DNA of 64,000 nt, taken from the NCBI RefSeq assembly GCF_009671205.1, contig NZ_CP045309.1, positions 6,404,001 to 6,468,000 of the forward strand, in the 5' to 3' direction. This stretch comes from Micromonospora terminaliae. GTDB taxonomy: Bacteria; Actinomycetota; Actinomycetes; Mycobacteriales; Micromonosporaceae. Each line of letters opens with the position of its first letter. The stretch's first letter is position 1. Positions 22,321 through 32,328 of this stretch are shown piece by piece. The notes beneath the pieces were generated by a model, which ran no database searches, was not told where the DNA came from, and worked only from the letters and a program-made list of their open reading frames with translations. Made by a program: the position numbers and the translations under genes.

Positions 22321-23058
22321 ATGGACCTCGGCGTGCTCCGCAGGTGGTGGCCGGTCGCCGCGGTGACCCTGCTGCTCGCCGTCGCCGCGCTCGCCGCCGG
22401 CCACTCCGTCATCGGGGCGAGCCGCATCCCGCCCGCCGCCGACAACATCCCGTACGTGCCGGAGTACCCCTCCGCCGAGGCCGCGCCCTCGATCACGGCC
22501 GAGCCCCGGGACCTCGGCGAACCGACCTCCGGCGGTATTCCGGGCTGGCTCGCGACCGCCGCCGTCGTGGTGCTCGGTGCGGCCGTGCTGGCGGTCGTCG
22601 GGTACGTGCTCTGGACCGTGGTCGGCGGGGCGCTGCGCCGGACCACCCGTGCGGTGCCCCTCCAGCGGACCCGGCGCACCGCCGAGGGCACGGCCCGCGA
22701 GGTGGTGGCCGCGCTGGACGCCGGTCTCGTGGAGCTGGACGACCGGTCCACCGACCCGCGCACCGCGGTGATCGCCTGCTGGGTCCGGCTGGAGGAGGCC
22801 GCCGACGAGGCCGGGGTGCCCCGGCGCGCCGGTGACACCCCAACCGACCTGGTCAGCCGGCTGCTGCGGGGCGACCCGGAGGCCGGTGTCCCGGCGATCG
22901 CCAGCGCCGACGTGCTGGACGGTTTCGCGCACGTCTACCGGGAGGCCCGGTACGCCACCCACACGGTCGACGAGCGGATGCGGGACCAGGCCCGGGCCGC
23001 CCTGCGCCGGCTGCGCGGCGAGCTGACCTCGGTGGCCACCGGTGAGGCGACCGCATGA
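22321..23058 (+). CDS. DUF4129 domain membrane protein
   Basis: 245 residues: an N-terminal transmembrane helix (about 11-30), an outer loop of about 50 residues, a second helix (about 80-103) and a cytoplasmic DUF4129 domain (VIACWVRLEEAADEAG, then YREARYATHTVDERMRDQARAALRRL). It opens a tightly packed operon whose genes overlap by 1-4 bp (DUF4129, small membrane protein, MoxR, DUF58). Such MoxR-associated membrane proteins are thought to be chaperoned by, or work with, MoxR ATPases at the envelope. Confidence 0.88.
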   Translation: MDLGVLRRWWPVAAVTLLLAVAALAAGHSVIGASRIPPAADNIPYVPEYPSAEAAPSITAEPRDLGEPTSGGIPGWLATAAVVVLGAAVLAVVGYVLWTVVGGALRRTTRAVPLQRTRRTAEGTAREVVAALDAGLVELDDRSTDPRTAVIACWVRLEEAADEAGVPRRAGDTPTDLVSRLLRGDPEAGVPAIASADVLDGFAHVYREARYATHTVDERMRDQARAALRRLRGELTSVATGEATA

Positions 23059-23635
23059 GCACGACCATCGACGACCTGCTCTCGTTCGACGAGGAGCCCG
23101 CCGGGGAGGCGCGGCGGCCCGGCGGCGGGCGGGCGCGCTGGGTGCTGCGGACCCTCACGGTCACCGCCGCGATCGTGGTGGTGATCGTCGTCGGGCTGCG
23201 CGCGGTCGGCCTCCAGGTCTCGCTCTGGGTCATCGTGGCGGGCGTGCTCGCCGTGCTCGCCGTCCGCCGGGTCACCGCCGAGCTGTCGCCCCCGCCGCCG
23301 TCCCGGGCCGGCGCCCGCGCCCCGGCCGGCGAGGAGCCCGGCACCTGGAACTGGTCCGCCCGCGACGCCCTGCGCGCCGCGATCAACGGGTGGGAACGCC
23401 CGCTGGACTGGTGCTCCGACAACCGCGAGCGGTTCACCGAGCGGGTGCTGCCCCGCCTCGGCGAGCTGGCCGACGAACGGTTGCGCCAGAAGCACGGCGT
23501 CACCCGCGAGTCCGACCCGGCCCGCGCCCGCACCCTGCTGGGCGAGCCGCTGTGGACGTTCCTCGGCACCCCCGCCCGCCGCCCCCCGACGCCGCGCGAC
23601 CTCGCGGTGATCGTCGCCGAACTGGAGAAGCTGTG

Positions 23636-23636
<1 letters not shown>
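23055..23636 (+). CDS. MoxR-operon membrane protein of unknown function
   Basis: 193 residues, overlapping the DUF4129 gene by 4 bp (ATGA) and moxR by 1 bp. One or two hydrophobic helices (about 35-55 and 58-73) are followed by a soluble C-terminal part with many charged residues and the motif TWNWSARDALRAAINGWERPLDWC. I recognise no named domain. The position, conserved between DUF4129 and MoxR genes in actinobacteria as far as I recall, implies an accessory role in this envelope system. Confidence 0.8.
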
Positions 23637-24642
<1,006 letters not shown>

Positions 24643-24643
<1 letters not shown>

Positions 24644-26007
24644 TGGCCGACCGTCAGGAACCGGCGAGCGGCTGGGCGCCCACCCGGGCGCTCGGCCGGG
24701 CCGTGCTGCTCACCGGCCTGCTGCTGGTCGCCGCCGTGCTGCTCGGCCGGATCGACCTGGTGGTGCTGGCCACGCCGTTCGCGCTGGGCACCGCGTACGC
24801 GCTGCGCCGCCGGCCCACCGCCCTGCCGGCCCTGGAGATCGGCGTCGAGGACACGCACCTGGTCGAGGGCGCGCCGATGACCGCCGCGGTGGCCGTGGGC
24901 AACCCGGACACCGTCTCCTACGACGTGGCCGTGGTGCGGACCCGGATGTCGCGCTGGCTGCGGGTCGAGAAGGTCGGCTTCGGCGGTACCGGGGTGGACG
25001 TGAGCCACTCCGGCGGCGCCGACCGGCCCTTCGTCACGTCGGTGCCGTCCGGCTCGGCCGTCGACCTCGAGCTGACCGGGACGGCGCTGCGCTGGGGACG
25101 GCACCCGATCGGGCCGGCCGGCGCCCGGGTCGCCGCCGCCGACGGGCTGCTGGTGTCGCGGGCCGTGCTCACCGACGCGGTCCGGATGCGGGTCTACCCC
25201 ATGACCGAGCCGTTCGAGGCGGTCGAGGCGATGCCTCGGGCGGCGGGGCTGGTCGGCGCGCACCGCTCCCGCCGGCCGGGGGAGGGCGGCGAGCTCGCCG
25301 GGGTGCGCGTCTTCGCGCCCGGCGACCGGCTGCGCCGGATCGACTGGCGGGTCTCGCTGCGGGCCCGCCAGCTGCACGTGGCGGCCACCCTCTCCGACCG
25401 GGACGCCGAGGTGGTGGTGCTGCTCGACGTGCTGGCCGAGGCGGGCCGCTCCGGCGGTGTACGCGGGGCGGCGTCCGTGCTGGACACCACCGTGCGGGCA
25501 GCCGCCGCGATCGCGGAGCACTACCTGCACCGGGGTGACCGGGTGGCGATGCTGGAGTACGGCCCCGCCGCCCGGCGGCTGCGCCCGGCCACCGGCCGCC
25601 GGCAGTACCTGACCGTGCTGGAGTGGCTGCTCGACGTCAAGGCCGAGTCCTCCCCGCACGAGCCGTACGACCAGGTCTTCGGCCCGCAGCTGCTCTCCTC
25701 GGACGCGCTCGTGGTGGTGCTCACCCCGTTGCTCGACGAGCGCTCGGCGCAGATGCTGGCGCGGATGGCCCGGGGCGGGCGGTTCGTGGTCGCGGTGGAC
25801 ACCCTGCCGGCCGAGCTGCCGGTGCCGAAGGACCGGGGCTGGGCCGAGGTGGCGTACCGGCTGTGGCGGCTGGACCGGGACACGATGATCGGTCAGCTCC
25901 GGGAGCACGGTGTGCCGGTGGTGCGCTGGGCCGGTGCCGGCAGCCTCGACCAGGTGCTGCGCGACGTGGCCCGCCTGGCGACCGCCCCGAAGGCGGGCCT
26001 GCGGTGA
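24643..26007 (+). CDS. DUF58 domain protein
   Basis: 454 residues, start ATG overlapping the moxR stop. Two N-terminal hydrophobic helices (about 19-50) precede a large soluble region containing the DUF58 signature GDRLRRIDWRVSLR (starting at residue 227) and a von Willebrand factor A-like segment (VVVLLDVLAE). DUF58 proteins accompany MoxR ATPases and probably bind metal through a MIDAS-like site. The stop TGA begins a short repeat element shared with the purK-purE spacer. Confidence 0.9.
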
Positions 26008-26052
26008 GCGCGAGGAACGCAGCGCAGCGGAGTCCCGCAGTCGCGAACGAAG
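26005..26052 (+). repeat. Intergenic repeat ending CCCGCAGTCGCGAACGAAG (copy 1)
   Basis: The spacer begins with the DUF58 stop codon (TGAGC) and ends with CCCGCAGTCGCGAACGAAG at 26034-26052. The same 19 bases occur at 63270-63288, again in a spacer that begins TGAGC at a stop codon and leads to the next start codon. The middle part differs between copies. It is a dispersed repeat that I associate with Micromonospora; the copy number elsewhere is not visible here. Confidence 0.75.
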
Positions 26053-26062
26053 AGTGGCGCAG

Positions 26063-26635
26063 ATGAACGATCTCGTCGAGGGCCTGACCGAGCGGGTGCG
26101 TGCGCTCCAGTACGCGGTGCGAAGGGTCAGCCCCACGCCGCTGCTGGTGCGGGCCGGCATCTTCCTCAGCGTGCTGGTCGGCTTCCTGGTCGCGTACCCC
26201 GCACAGGCCCTCGCCCCGCGGTCGCTGCTGGCCCTCACGGTGGTGGCCGTGCTCCCGGCGTTCGGTCCGCGCCGGGTGTGGCCGACCTTCGCGGCGCTGG
26301 TGACCGTCGGCGGCTGGCTGCTCGCGACGCTCGGCTTCGACCGGCCACCGGCGCTGTGGCGGCTGCTCGCCGTGGCGACTCTGCTCTACCTGGCGCACAC
26401 GCTGTGCGCGCTGGCCGCGCTGCTGCCCTACGACGCGGTGGTCGACCCCGATCTCGTGCTGCGCTGGCTGGCGCGGGCCGGCGCCGTGGTGCTCGCGGCC
26501 GCGGTGCTCGGCGTCGTGCTGGCCGCACTCGGCGGGGCCGGCGGAGACCGGGGTTCCCAGGCGGCGACGGTGGTGGGGCTGCTGGTGGCGGTGGGTCTCA
26601 GCGGCCTACTGGCGTGGCTCCTGCGTCGCAGATAA
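26063..26635 (+). CDS. Multi-pass membrane protein at the end of the moxR operon
   Basis: 190 residues from ATG 26063, with five to six hydrophobic segments (about 24-42, 45-63, 66-85, 95-115, 128-152 and 165-185) and an Arg-rich end. I recognise no family. The 55-bp gap to DUF58 is filled by the dispersed repeat. Co-transcription with the MoxR operon is likely because no hairpin separates them. Confidence 0.78.
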   Translation: MNDLVEGLTERVRALQYAVRRVSPTPLLVRAGIFLSVLVGFLVAYPAQALAPRSLLALTVVAVLPAFGPRRVWPTFAALVTVGGWLLATLGFDRPPALWRLLAVATLLYLAHTLCALAALLPYDAVVDPDLVLRWLARAGAVVLAAAVLGVVLAALGGAGGDRGSQAATVVGLLVAVGLSGLLAWLLRRR

Positions 26636-26737
26636 CGGGACGCTCCGGGAAGTTGCGCAGGTCACAGGGGTTGTGCTCCGTCACAGATGGGGGTCTCGAT
26701 CGGGATTACCCGAGCCGACCGGGGAAAGATAGATGAC

Positions 26738-28069
26738 GTGAATCCGAAGCGGATCCTTGTCGTGGGTGCCGGGCACGTGGGCCTGTACGCCGCTCTGCGC
26801 CTGTCCAAGAAGCTGAGCTCCCGTGAGGCCGAGGTCATCGTCGTCGACCCGCAGCCGCACATGACCTACCAGCCGTTCCTCCCGGAGGCTTCGGCGGGCA
26901 ACATCTCCCCGCGGCACGCTGTGGTGCCGCTGCGGCGGGAGTTGCGCAAGTGCAAGGTCGTGGCCGGCACGGTCACCCGGATCGACCACGACCGCCGGAC
27001 CGCCGTGGTGCAGCCGATCAGCGGCCCGACCCGGGAGATCCAGTACGACCACGTAGTGGTCGCCCCCGGTTCCGTCTCCCGCACCCTGCCGATCCCCGGC
27101 CTGCACGAAAACGGCATCGGGTTCAAGACCATCGGTGAGGCCATCTTCCTGCGCAACCACGTGCTGGACCGGCTCGACGTGGCGGCCGCCACCACCGACC
27201 CGGAGGTGCGCAGCCGGGCGCTGACCTTCGTCTTCGTCGGCGGCGGTTACGCCGGCATCGAGGCGCTCGCCGAGATGGAGGACATGGCCCGGGACGCGCT
27301 GCGGTACTACCCGGAGCTGAAGCCGGAGGACATGCGCTGGGTGCTGGTGGAAGCCACCCAGCGCGTGCTGCCCGAGGTCGACCGGGACATGGGCGCCTAC
27401 ACGGTGCAGGAGCTGCTCAAGCGGAACATGGACATCCGCCTGGACACCCGCCTGGAGTCGTGCGTCGACGGGGTCGCGAAGCTCTCTGACGGGTCCGTCT
27501 TCCCGTCCGACACGATCGTCTGGACGGCCGGCGTGAAGCCGTCGCCGATGCTGGACGCGACCGATTTCCCGCGCGACGAGCGGCGCCGGGTCACCTGCCT
27601 GCCCACCCTCCAGATCGTGGACGGCGACCGGGTGGTCGAGGGCGCCTGGAGCGCCGGCGACTGTGCCGCGGTGCCGGACCTGACCAAGGAGCCGGGCAAC
27701 TTCTGCTCGCCGAGCGCGCAGCACGCGGTCCGGCAGGCCGCCCGGATGGCCGACAACATCGTGAACGTGATCCGCGGGCGCGAGCCGGTCAACTACAAGC
27801 ACAAGCACGCGGGCAGCGTCGCCAGCCTCGGCCTGCACAAGGGCGTGGCGCAGGTCTACGGCGTGAAGATGACCGGCTGGCCCGCCTGGTTCATGCACCG
27901 CACGTACCACATGTCGCGGATCCCGTCGTTCAACCGCAAGGTCCGGGTCGTGGTCGACTGGTCGCTGGCGTTCTTCCTCAAGCGTGAGGTGGTCGCCCTG
28001 GGTCAGCTGCACGACCCGCGCGAGGAGTTCGCCGAGGCGTCCGCCCCGCCGGTCGGCGCACGCGTCTGA
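26738..28069 (+). CDS. ndh: Type II NADH dehydrogenase (NDH-2 family)
   Basis: 443 residues from the GTG at 26738, which places the FAD-binding VVGAGHVGLYAA at residues 7-18; longer starts would delay it. The second Rossmann motif is VFVGGGYAGIEA. NDH-2 is a single-subunit flavoenzyme that passes electrons from NADH to menaquinone without pumping protons. The C-terminal basic and aromatic stretch (WPAWFMHRTYHMSRIP, WSLAFFLKREVV) fits membrane attachment. It is monocistronic, followed by an imperfect hairpin terminator. NAD(P)/FAD reductases of other specificity in this family remain possible. Confidence 0.93.
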   Translation: MNPKRILVVGAGHVGLYAALRLSKKLSSREAEVIVVDPQPHMTYQPFLPEASAGNISPRHAVVPLRRELRKCKVVAGTVTRIDHDRRTAVVQPISGPTREIQYDHVVVAPGSVSRTLPIPGLHENGIGFKTIGEAIFLRNHVLDRLDVAAATTDPEVRSRALTFVFVGGGYAGIEALAEMEDMARDALRYYPELKPEDMRWVLVEATQRVLPEVDRDMGAYTVQELLKRNMDIRLDTRLESCVDGVAKLSDGSVFPSDTIVWTAGVKPSPMLDATDFPRDERRRVTCLPTLQIVDGDRVVEGAWSAGDCAAVPDLTKEPGNFCSPSAQHAVRQAARMADNIVNVIRGREPVNYKHKHAGSVASLGLHKGVAQVYGVKMTGWPAWFMHRTYHMSRIPSFNRKVRVVVDWSLAFFLKREVVALGQLHDPREEFAEASAPPVGARV

Positions 28070-28093
28070 ACCGACCGGCGGCAGAGCAACCGG

Positions 28094-28124
28094 AGAGGGC
28101 CCTTCCCGCACGGGAGGGGTCCTT
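28094..28124 (+). terminator. Imperfect hairpin terminator after ndh
   Basis: AGGGCCCTTCCCG is followed closely by CGGGAGGGGTCCTT; the arms pair with one or two mismatches or G-U pairs, and the sequence continues CCTTCG. It lies between the convergent ndh and large membrane protein genes and could act on both. Confidence 0.6.
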
Positions 28125-28138
28125 CGCCGTGTGCGGCG

Positions 28139-29977
28139 TCAGAACCGCCAGGTCCAGGCGTCGGCGACCCGGGTGCCCGGACCGAAGAGCTGCTCCAGCG
28201 TCCCGCGCAGGGTCTCCGCGTGCGGCGCGTCGTCGGTCAGCGCCACGCAGGAGGCGCCCCAGAACTCGATGTCGCGGGCGGCCTGCCGGCGCTGCCGGTC
28301 GCCCACCGCGGGCGCCACCCCCCGCTTCGCGACGTCGGCCAGCAGGGCCGAGGTGGGGCGCTGGTACGTGCCCATGGTGGCCGAGCCGTTGCGGCCGTAC
28401 GGGCCGATGAAGAAGCCCTCCGGCATGCCGAAGGCGGCGTCGGCCGCGGTGCCCCAGCGCATCGGCCACGGGTCCTTCGGGGTGGCCGTGGGCACCGGCA
28501 CGAGCACCCCGCCGGGGCGTACGCACTGCCGCCAGTGCCCGCCGGTGACGAACTCGGGCAGCGGCGGCCGGCCGGTGGTGGGCAGCGGCGCCGGGAAGAC
28601 ACTGAGCAGGGCCGCGCCGACCGCGAGGGGGACCAGCCGGCGGGCCGACCCCCGCTCGCCGAGTGCCCGGTGCACGGCCAGGGTGAGCACCGTCCCGGCC
28701 AGCGGCAGCACCACGAGGCCGAACCGCATGGGCAGCGCGCCGTCCACCACGGGCAGGCCGGTCAGCAGGGTGTACGGGCCGGGGACGCCGGTGCGCTCCC
28801 CGCCGACCACCACCTCGGGGCCGAGTGAGAGCGCCGCCATGACCAGCGCCCCGGCGAGGCAGGCGACGACGAGGGCGCGCCGGCCCAGCCAGACCGCGCA
28901 GCCGGCGGCCACCAGCAGCAGCGGCCAGCCCAGGAAGGTGTTGAACTCGGCCGGGCCGGTGGTCAGCCGTGCCGCGTCGTAGCTGCCCAGCACCGACAGC
29001 GCGGAGAGCCGGGTCCAGCTCGTCAGGTCGGCGGAGAAGTAGTGCGGGCTGAACATCCCGTCCGAGACGCCCTGCGGCCCGGCGAACTGGAGCCACAGCG
29101 GGTACGCCAGCACGAGCAGGGCCAGCCCGGCGGCGCACATCAGCCCACCGGCGAAGCCGGGCAGCGCCCGGCGCAGCAGCGCCCGGTCGGCCAGCCCGTA
29201 GGCGACGGCCATGACCAGCAGGGTGAGTGCGGTGAGGAAGAGCACCTCCTCGCCGACGAAGATCTGGACGGTGACGGCCGTGGCCAGCCCGAGGGCCGAG
29301 CTGGCCAGCCGGCGGCGGTCCGGGCCGTCCGGCCGCCCGGCGGGGTCGGCCGCCCGGAGCAGCCGGATCACCAGCCAGATGATCACCGGGACCAGCCACT
29401 GGGCGGTCATGTGCAGGTGGGCGTTGCTCTGCGACACCATGCCGGGACCGAAGCCGCAGAGCGCCGCCCCGAGCCCGGCGGCGAGCGGGCGGGCCCGCAG
29501 CGTCCGGGTCAGGAGCAGGTACCAGGCCAGCGCCGTGCCGGCCAGGTTGGCCGCGGCCAGCAGGGCGAAGGTGACCGGTGCCCCGAGGACGAGGGTGACC
29601 GGGGCGAGCAGCACGCCGAGCGCGATCACACTGGTGTTCGTCATGAGGTTGACCCCGTCCGGCGCGTTCAGCCGATCGGTGATCAGGCCGAATTCGCCGT
29701 GCAGGGCGCGCGCGTCGACGGTCAGGAACCACTCGTAGAGGGTCTGGTCGGCCGGGTTCAACGCGAGCATGCGCTGCCCGGGCGGCCACAGGCCGTGGGT
29801 GAGCCAGCCGGCGAGCGCGGCGAAGAGCAGGCCGGCCAGCAGGTCCGCGCGGTGCCGGCGGCCGGCGGCCAGCAGCCGGGCCGCCCGGCCCGGGCGGACG
29901 GCCGGGTCGAGACGGAGTGCCTCGTCGGGGTCGGGCCCGGGGGCCGTGCGGGCGGCGCTGGTCACGGCCTCGACCAT
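28139..29977 (-). CDS. Large multi-pass membrane protein, possibly GT-C glycosyltransferase-like
   Basis: 612 residues with about ten to eleven hydrophobic segments and a soluble C-terminal region (from about residue 480, PTTGRPPLPEFVTGGHWRQ). The first outer loop contains ADQTLYEWFL and a DGVNLMTNTSV stretch, which resembles the acidic first loop of GT-C polyprenol-dependent glycosyltransferases and of the DUF2079/YfhO-type proteins. I cannot assign a reaction. ATG at 29975-29977. It is monocistronic, just upstream of and divergent from the tRNA-Leu gene. Confidence 0.8.
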   Translation of the reverse strand: MVEAVTSAARTAPGPDPDEALRLDPAVRPGRAARLLAAGRRHRADLLAGLLFAALAGWLTHGLWPPGQRMLALNPADQTLYEWFLTVDARALHGEFGLITDRLNAPDGVNLMTNTSVIALGVLLAPVTLVLGAPVTFALLAAANLAGTALAWYLLLTRTLRARPLAAGLGAALCGFGPGMVSQSNAHLHMTAQWLVPVIIWLVIRLLRAADPAGRPDGPDRRRLASSALGLATAVTVQIFVGEEVLFLTALTLLVMAVAYGLADRALLRRALPGFAGGLMCAAGLALLVLAYPLWLQFAGPQGVSDGMFSPHYFSADLTSWTRLSALSVLGSYDAARLTTGPAEFNTFLGWPLLLVAAGCAVWLGRRALVVACLAGALVMAALSLGPEVVVGGERTGVPGPYTLLTGLPVVDGALPMRFGLVVLPLAGTVLTLAVHRALGERGSARRLVPLAVGAALLSVFPAPLPTTGRPPLPEFVTGGHWRQCVRPGGVLVPVPTATPKDPWPMRWGTAADAAFGMPEGFFIGPYGRNGSATMGTYQRPTSALLADVAKRGVAPAVGDRQRRQAARDIEFWGASCVALTDDAPHAETLRGTLEQLFGPGTRVADAWTWRF

Positions 29978-30066
29978 ATCGGCCGGAACCCACGGGTACG
30001 CCGGGCCGCGACGCAGCCGCTACGGTGAGATCTGCACCGCCGCGTGTCGACGCGCCGGTGTCACCC

Positions 30067-30150
30067 GCCCGGGTGGTGGAACGGCAGACACGGCCGCCTT
30101 AAAAGCGGCTGCCGCAAGGCGTGCGGGTTCGACCCCCGCCCCGGGCACCA
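30067..30150 (+). tRNA. bldA: tRNA-Leu (anticodon UAA), bldA type
   Basis: The acceptor stem GCCCGGG (30067-30073) pairs with CCCGGGC (30140-30146), followed by an encoded ACCA. The anticodon stem GCCGC/GCGGC (30093-30097 and 30105-30109) encloses loop CTTAAAA, placing TAA at 30100-30102. A long variable arm (TGCCGCAAGGCGTGC region) makes it a class II tRNA, and the T-loop GGTTCGA is canonical. A UAA anticodon reads UUA, the rarest leucine codon in such genomes. In Streptomyces this tRNA is BldA, which controls development and antibiotic production. The gene symbol is by homology of anticodon and type. Confidence 0.97.
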
Positions 30151-30254
30151 ACTCTCAGCTTTCCCACAGCTTCGCGCCGCGCACGGCGTTGCACCCCCGT
30201 TTACCCTGGAGAGGCACGTTCACGTGCATCGACCCCCTGAGGGAGGCCTGAGAA

Positions 30255-31097
30255 GTGAAGACCACGAACCCGGTGCTCGCCCGGCTCGGCCAGGCGGCTG
30301 AGCGGGAGCGGGCGGCCGGGTACGCCCAGCCCGGGCCGTACGGTCAGCCCGGATATCCGCAGCAGTACCCGCAGTACCCGCAGCAGCAGCCGTACCCGAC
30401 CGGTCACGGCTTCCCGGCGGCCCCGCCCACCGTGACCCCGATGACCCTCGACGACGTGGTCGTCAAGACGGTGCTGATGCTCGGCATCCTCGGCGCCTCG
30501 GCCGCCGCGGCCTGGGTCCTCGTGCCGGACGCCCTGACCGGCGCCGCCTGGATCGGCGCCGCCGTGGTGGGCCTGGTCCTCGGACTGGTGATCTCGTTCT
30601 CCCGGATGGCCAACCCGGCGCTGGTGGTGGCGTACTCGATCGTCGAGGGCGTCTTCGTCGGCATGGTCAGCAAGACGTTCAACACGGTCTACGACGGCAT
30701 CGTGCTCCAGGCCGTGGTCGCCACCTTCGGCGTCTTCTTCCTGATGGCGATGATCTACAAGGCGCGGATCATCCGGGCCACCCCGAAGTTCGCCCGGATC
30801 ATGGTGGCGATCATCGCGGGTCTGTTCGGCGTCATGGTTATCAACCTGGTGCTCGCGCTCTTCGGCGTCAACACCCACCTCCGCGACGGCAGCCCGCTGG
30901 CCATCGGCTTCAGCCTGGTCTGCATCGTGGTCGCCGCGCTGAGCTTCGTGCTCAACTTCGCGGAGATCGAGGACGGCGTCCGGATGGGGCTCCCGCAGCG
31001 CTACTCCTGGACCGCCGCGTTCGGCATCGTGGTCGGCCTGGTCTGGCTCTACCTGGAGATCCTCCGGCTGCTGAGCTACTTCCAGGGCGACGACTGA
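30255..31097 (+). CDS. Bax inhibitor-1/YccA family membrane protein, copy 1
   Basis: 280 residues. After a cytoplasmic N-terminal tail of about 60 residues rich in Tyr/Gln/Pro (repeated PQYPQYPQQQPYP pattern) come seven hydrophobic helices and the C-terminal IEDGVRMGLPQRYSWTAAFGIVVGLVWLYLEILRLLS signature region of actinobacterial BI-1 proteins. BI-1/YccA proteins are membrane channels or regulators, with calcium leak activity in studied members. It starts with ATG after GAGAAGTG. A second, shorter paralogue lies 127 bp downstream. Confidence 0.9.
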   Translation: MKTTNPVLARLGQAAERERAAGYAQPGPYGQPGYPQQYPQYPQQQPYPTGHGFPAAPPTVTPMTLDDVVVKTVLMLGILGASAAAAWVLVPDALTGAAWIGAAVVGLVLGLVISFSRMANPALVVAYSIVEGVFVGMVSKTFNTVYDGIVLQAVVATFGVFFLMAMIYKARIIRATPKFARIMVAIIAGLFGVMVINLVLALFGVNTHLRDGSPLAIGFSLVCIVVAALSFVLNFAEIEDGVRMGLPQRYSWTAAFGIVVGLVWLYLEILRLLSYFQGDD

Positions 31098-31114
31098 CCG
31101 ACCCCGCCCGACTG

Positions 31115-31151
31115 CGACGCCCGCCTGCCGCGCCCGCGGCGGCGGGCGTCG
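31115..31151 (+). terminator. Two-step hairpin terminator between BI-1 paralogues
   Basis: CGACGCCCGCC (31115-31125) pairs perfectly with GGCGGGCGTCG (31141-31151). Inside, GCCGC/GCGGC extend the stem after a one-base T bulge, with a GCCC loop. It is followed by TCGTTTCC. It may separate expression of the two BI-1 genes. Confidence 0.8.
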
Positions 31152-31224
31152 TCGTTTCCCCGTCGCCGCCGGGCCGCCGGGGGCAGAGTGGGAGCCGGGG
31201 GTACGTCGGCGCGAGGAGGTCGCG

Positions 31225-31983
31225 GTGCGCAGTGCCAACCCGGTGCTGGACCGGCTGGACGACGTGGGCCGGACCGAACGGCAGGTGCTCGGCGTCGGGG
31301 CCGCCGACACGATGACGGTGGCCGACGTGGTCAGCCGGACCGTCGGGTTGCTGCTGCTCACCGGCGTCACCGCGGCGGTGGCCTGGGTGCTCGTCCCGCA
31401 GGCGGCGTGGATCTCCGCCGCGCTGGCCGGCAGCGCCCTGGCCAGCCTGGTGCTCGTGCTGGTGATCTCGCTGAAGCAGATCACCAGTCCACCGCTGATC
31501 GCCGGGTACGCGGTGCTCCAGGGCCTGCTGCTCGGCGTGGCCAGTCGCGCCTTCGAACTGGTCTATCCGGGCATCGTGGCGCAGGCGGTCGTCGGCACGT
31601 TCGGGGTCTTCCTCGGCATGGCGCTGCTCTACCGGGCCCGGCTGGTCCGGGCCACCCCGCGGCTGGCCCGGCTGGTCGTGGGCACGCTCATCGGCATCGT
31701 GGCGATCGGCCTGGTCAATCTGGTCACCTACCTGTTCACCGGGAAGCAGGGCGTCGAGGTCTACAGCCTCTCCGCGCGGGTGGGCTGGCTGCCGTACGTC
31801 TTCTCGGTGGTCGCGATCATCGCCGGCGCGCTCAGCTTCGTCCTCGACTTCGACCTGGTCGAGCGTGCCGCCCGCAACGGCCTGCCCCGCCGGTACGCCT
31901 GGTTCTGCGCCTTCGGCCTGGTGGTCGGCCTGATCTTCCTGTACTGGCAGATCCTGCGCCTGCTCAGCTACGTCCGGCGCTGA
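31225..31983 (+). CDS. Bax inhibitor-1/YccA family membrane protein, copy 2
   Basis: 252 residues from GTG 31225, preceded by a GAGGAGG ribosome-binding site. It shares the N-terminal xNPVLxRL motif, the AWVLVP segment, the RATPRLARL loop and the final RYAWFCAFGLVVGLIFLYWQILRLLSY block with the preceding paralogue, but lacks the Tyr/Gln-rich N-terminal tail. Tandem duplication is the simplest origin. Seven hydrophobic helices. Function as for copy 1; division of labour is unknown. Confidence 0.9.
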   Translation: MRSANPVLDRLDDVGRTERQVLGVGAADTMTVADVVSRTVGLLLLTGVTAAVAWVLVPQAAWISAALAGSALASLVLVLVISLKQITSPPLIAGYAVLQGLLLGVASRAFELVYPGIVAQAVVGTFGVFLGMALLYRARLVRATPRLARLVVGTLIGIVAIGLVNLVTYLFTGKQGVEVYSLSARVGWLPYVFSVVAIIAGALSFVLDFDLVERAARNGLPRRYAWFCAFGLVVGLIFLYWQILRLLSYVRR

Positions 31984-32000
31984 CCGTAGAATCCCCGGCG

Positions 32001-32321
32001 ATGAGCGCAGCGGAACTGGACCGGGCCGTGACACTGCTGGTCCGACAGGTCGGGCACTGGGAGCAGCCGCGCTGGTCGGCGGCGGCCGCGGGCGGCAACG
32101 TGTCCCGTGCCGACCTCGTGCACAAGCTGGTCCAGGAGATCGCCAACCTGGCGGCCGACGCCGAGGGGGAGCCGCGCCGTGAGGTGCCCCGGCTGCCCAG
32201 CGACCTGGCCCTGCCCGACCAGCTCCGGGTGGTCACCGCCGACCTGCTGGCGGCCGGCGCGCGCGAGCCGGTCCTGGCCGGGGCGGCCGCCGCGGTCGCC
32301 CGGACCCGGTCCGCGCTGTAG
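32001..32321 (+). CDS. Small hypothetical protein
   Basis: 106 residues, 17 bp after the second BI-1 gene, ATG at 32001. It is predicted soluble and mainly helical (LDRAVTLLVRQVGHW, ADLVHKLVQEIANLAADAEG, LPDQLRVVTADLLAAG) and Ala-rich. No domain is recognised. The close spacing suggests co-expression with the BI-1 gene. Its 3' end faces the CYTH-CHAD gene with a 7-bp gap. Confidence 0.75.
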   Translation: MSAAELDRAVTLLVRQVGHWEQPRWSAAAAGGNVSRADLVHKLVQEIANLAADAEGEPRREVPRLPSDLALPDQLRVVTADLLAAGAREPVLAGAAAAVARTRSAL

Positions 32322-32328
32322 CCGGCGC

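Noticed and set aside
26655..26690. A Rex-like dyad, TTGTGCTCCGTCACAG, upstream of ndh
   Set aside because: Rex sites normally have eight bases between TGTG and CACA; here there are six, and the inner AA/TT bases are missing. It remains a weak possibility only.
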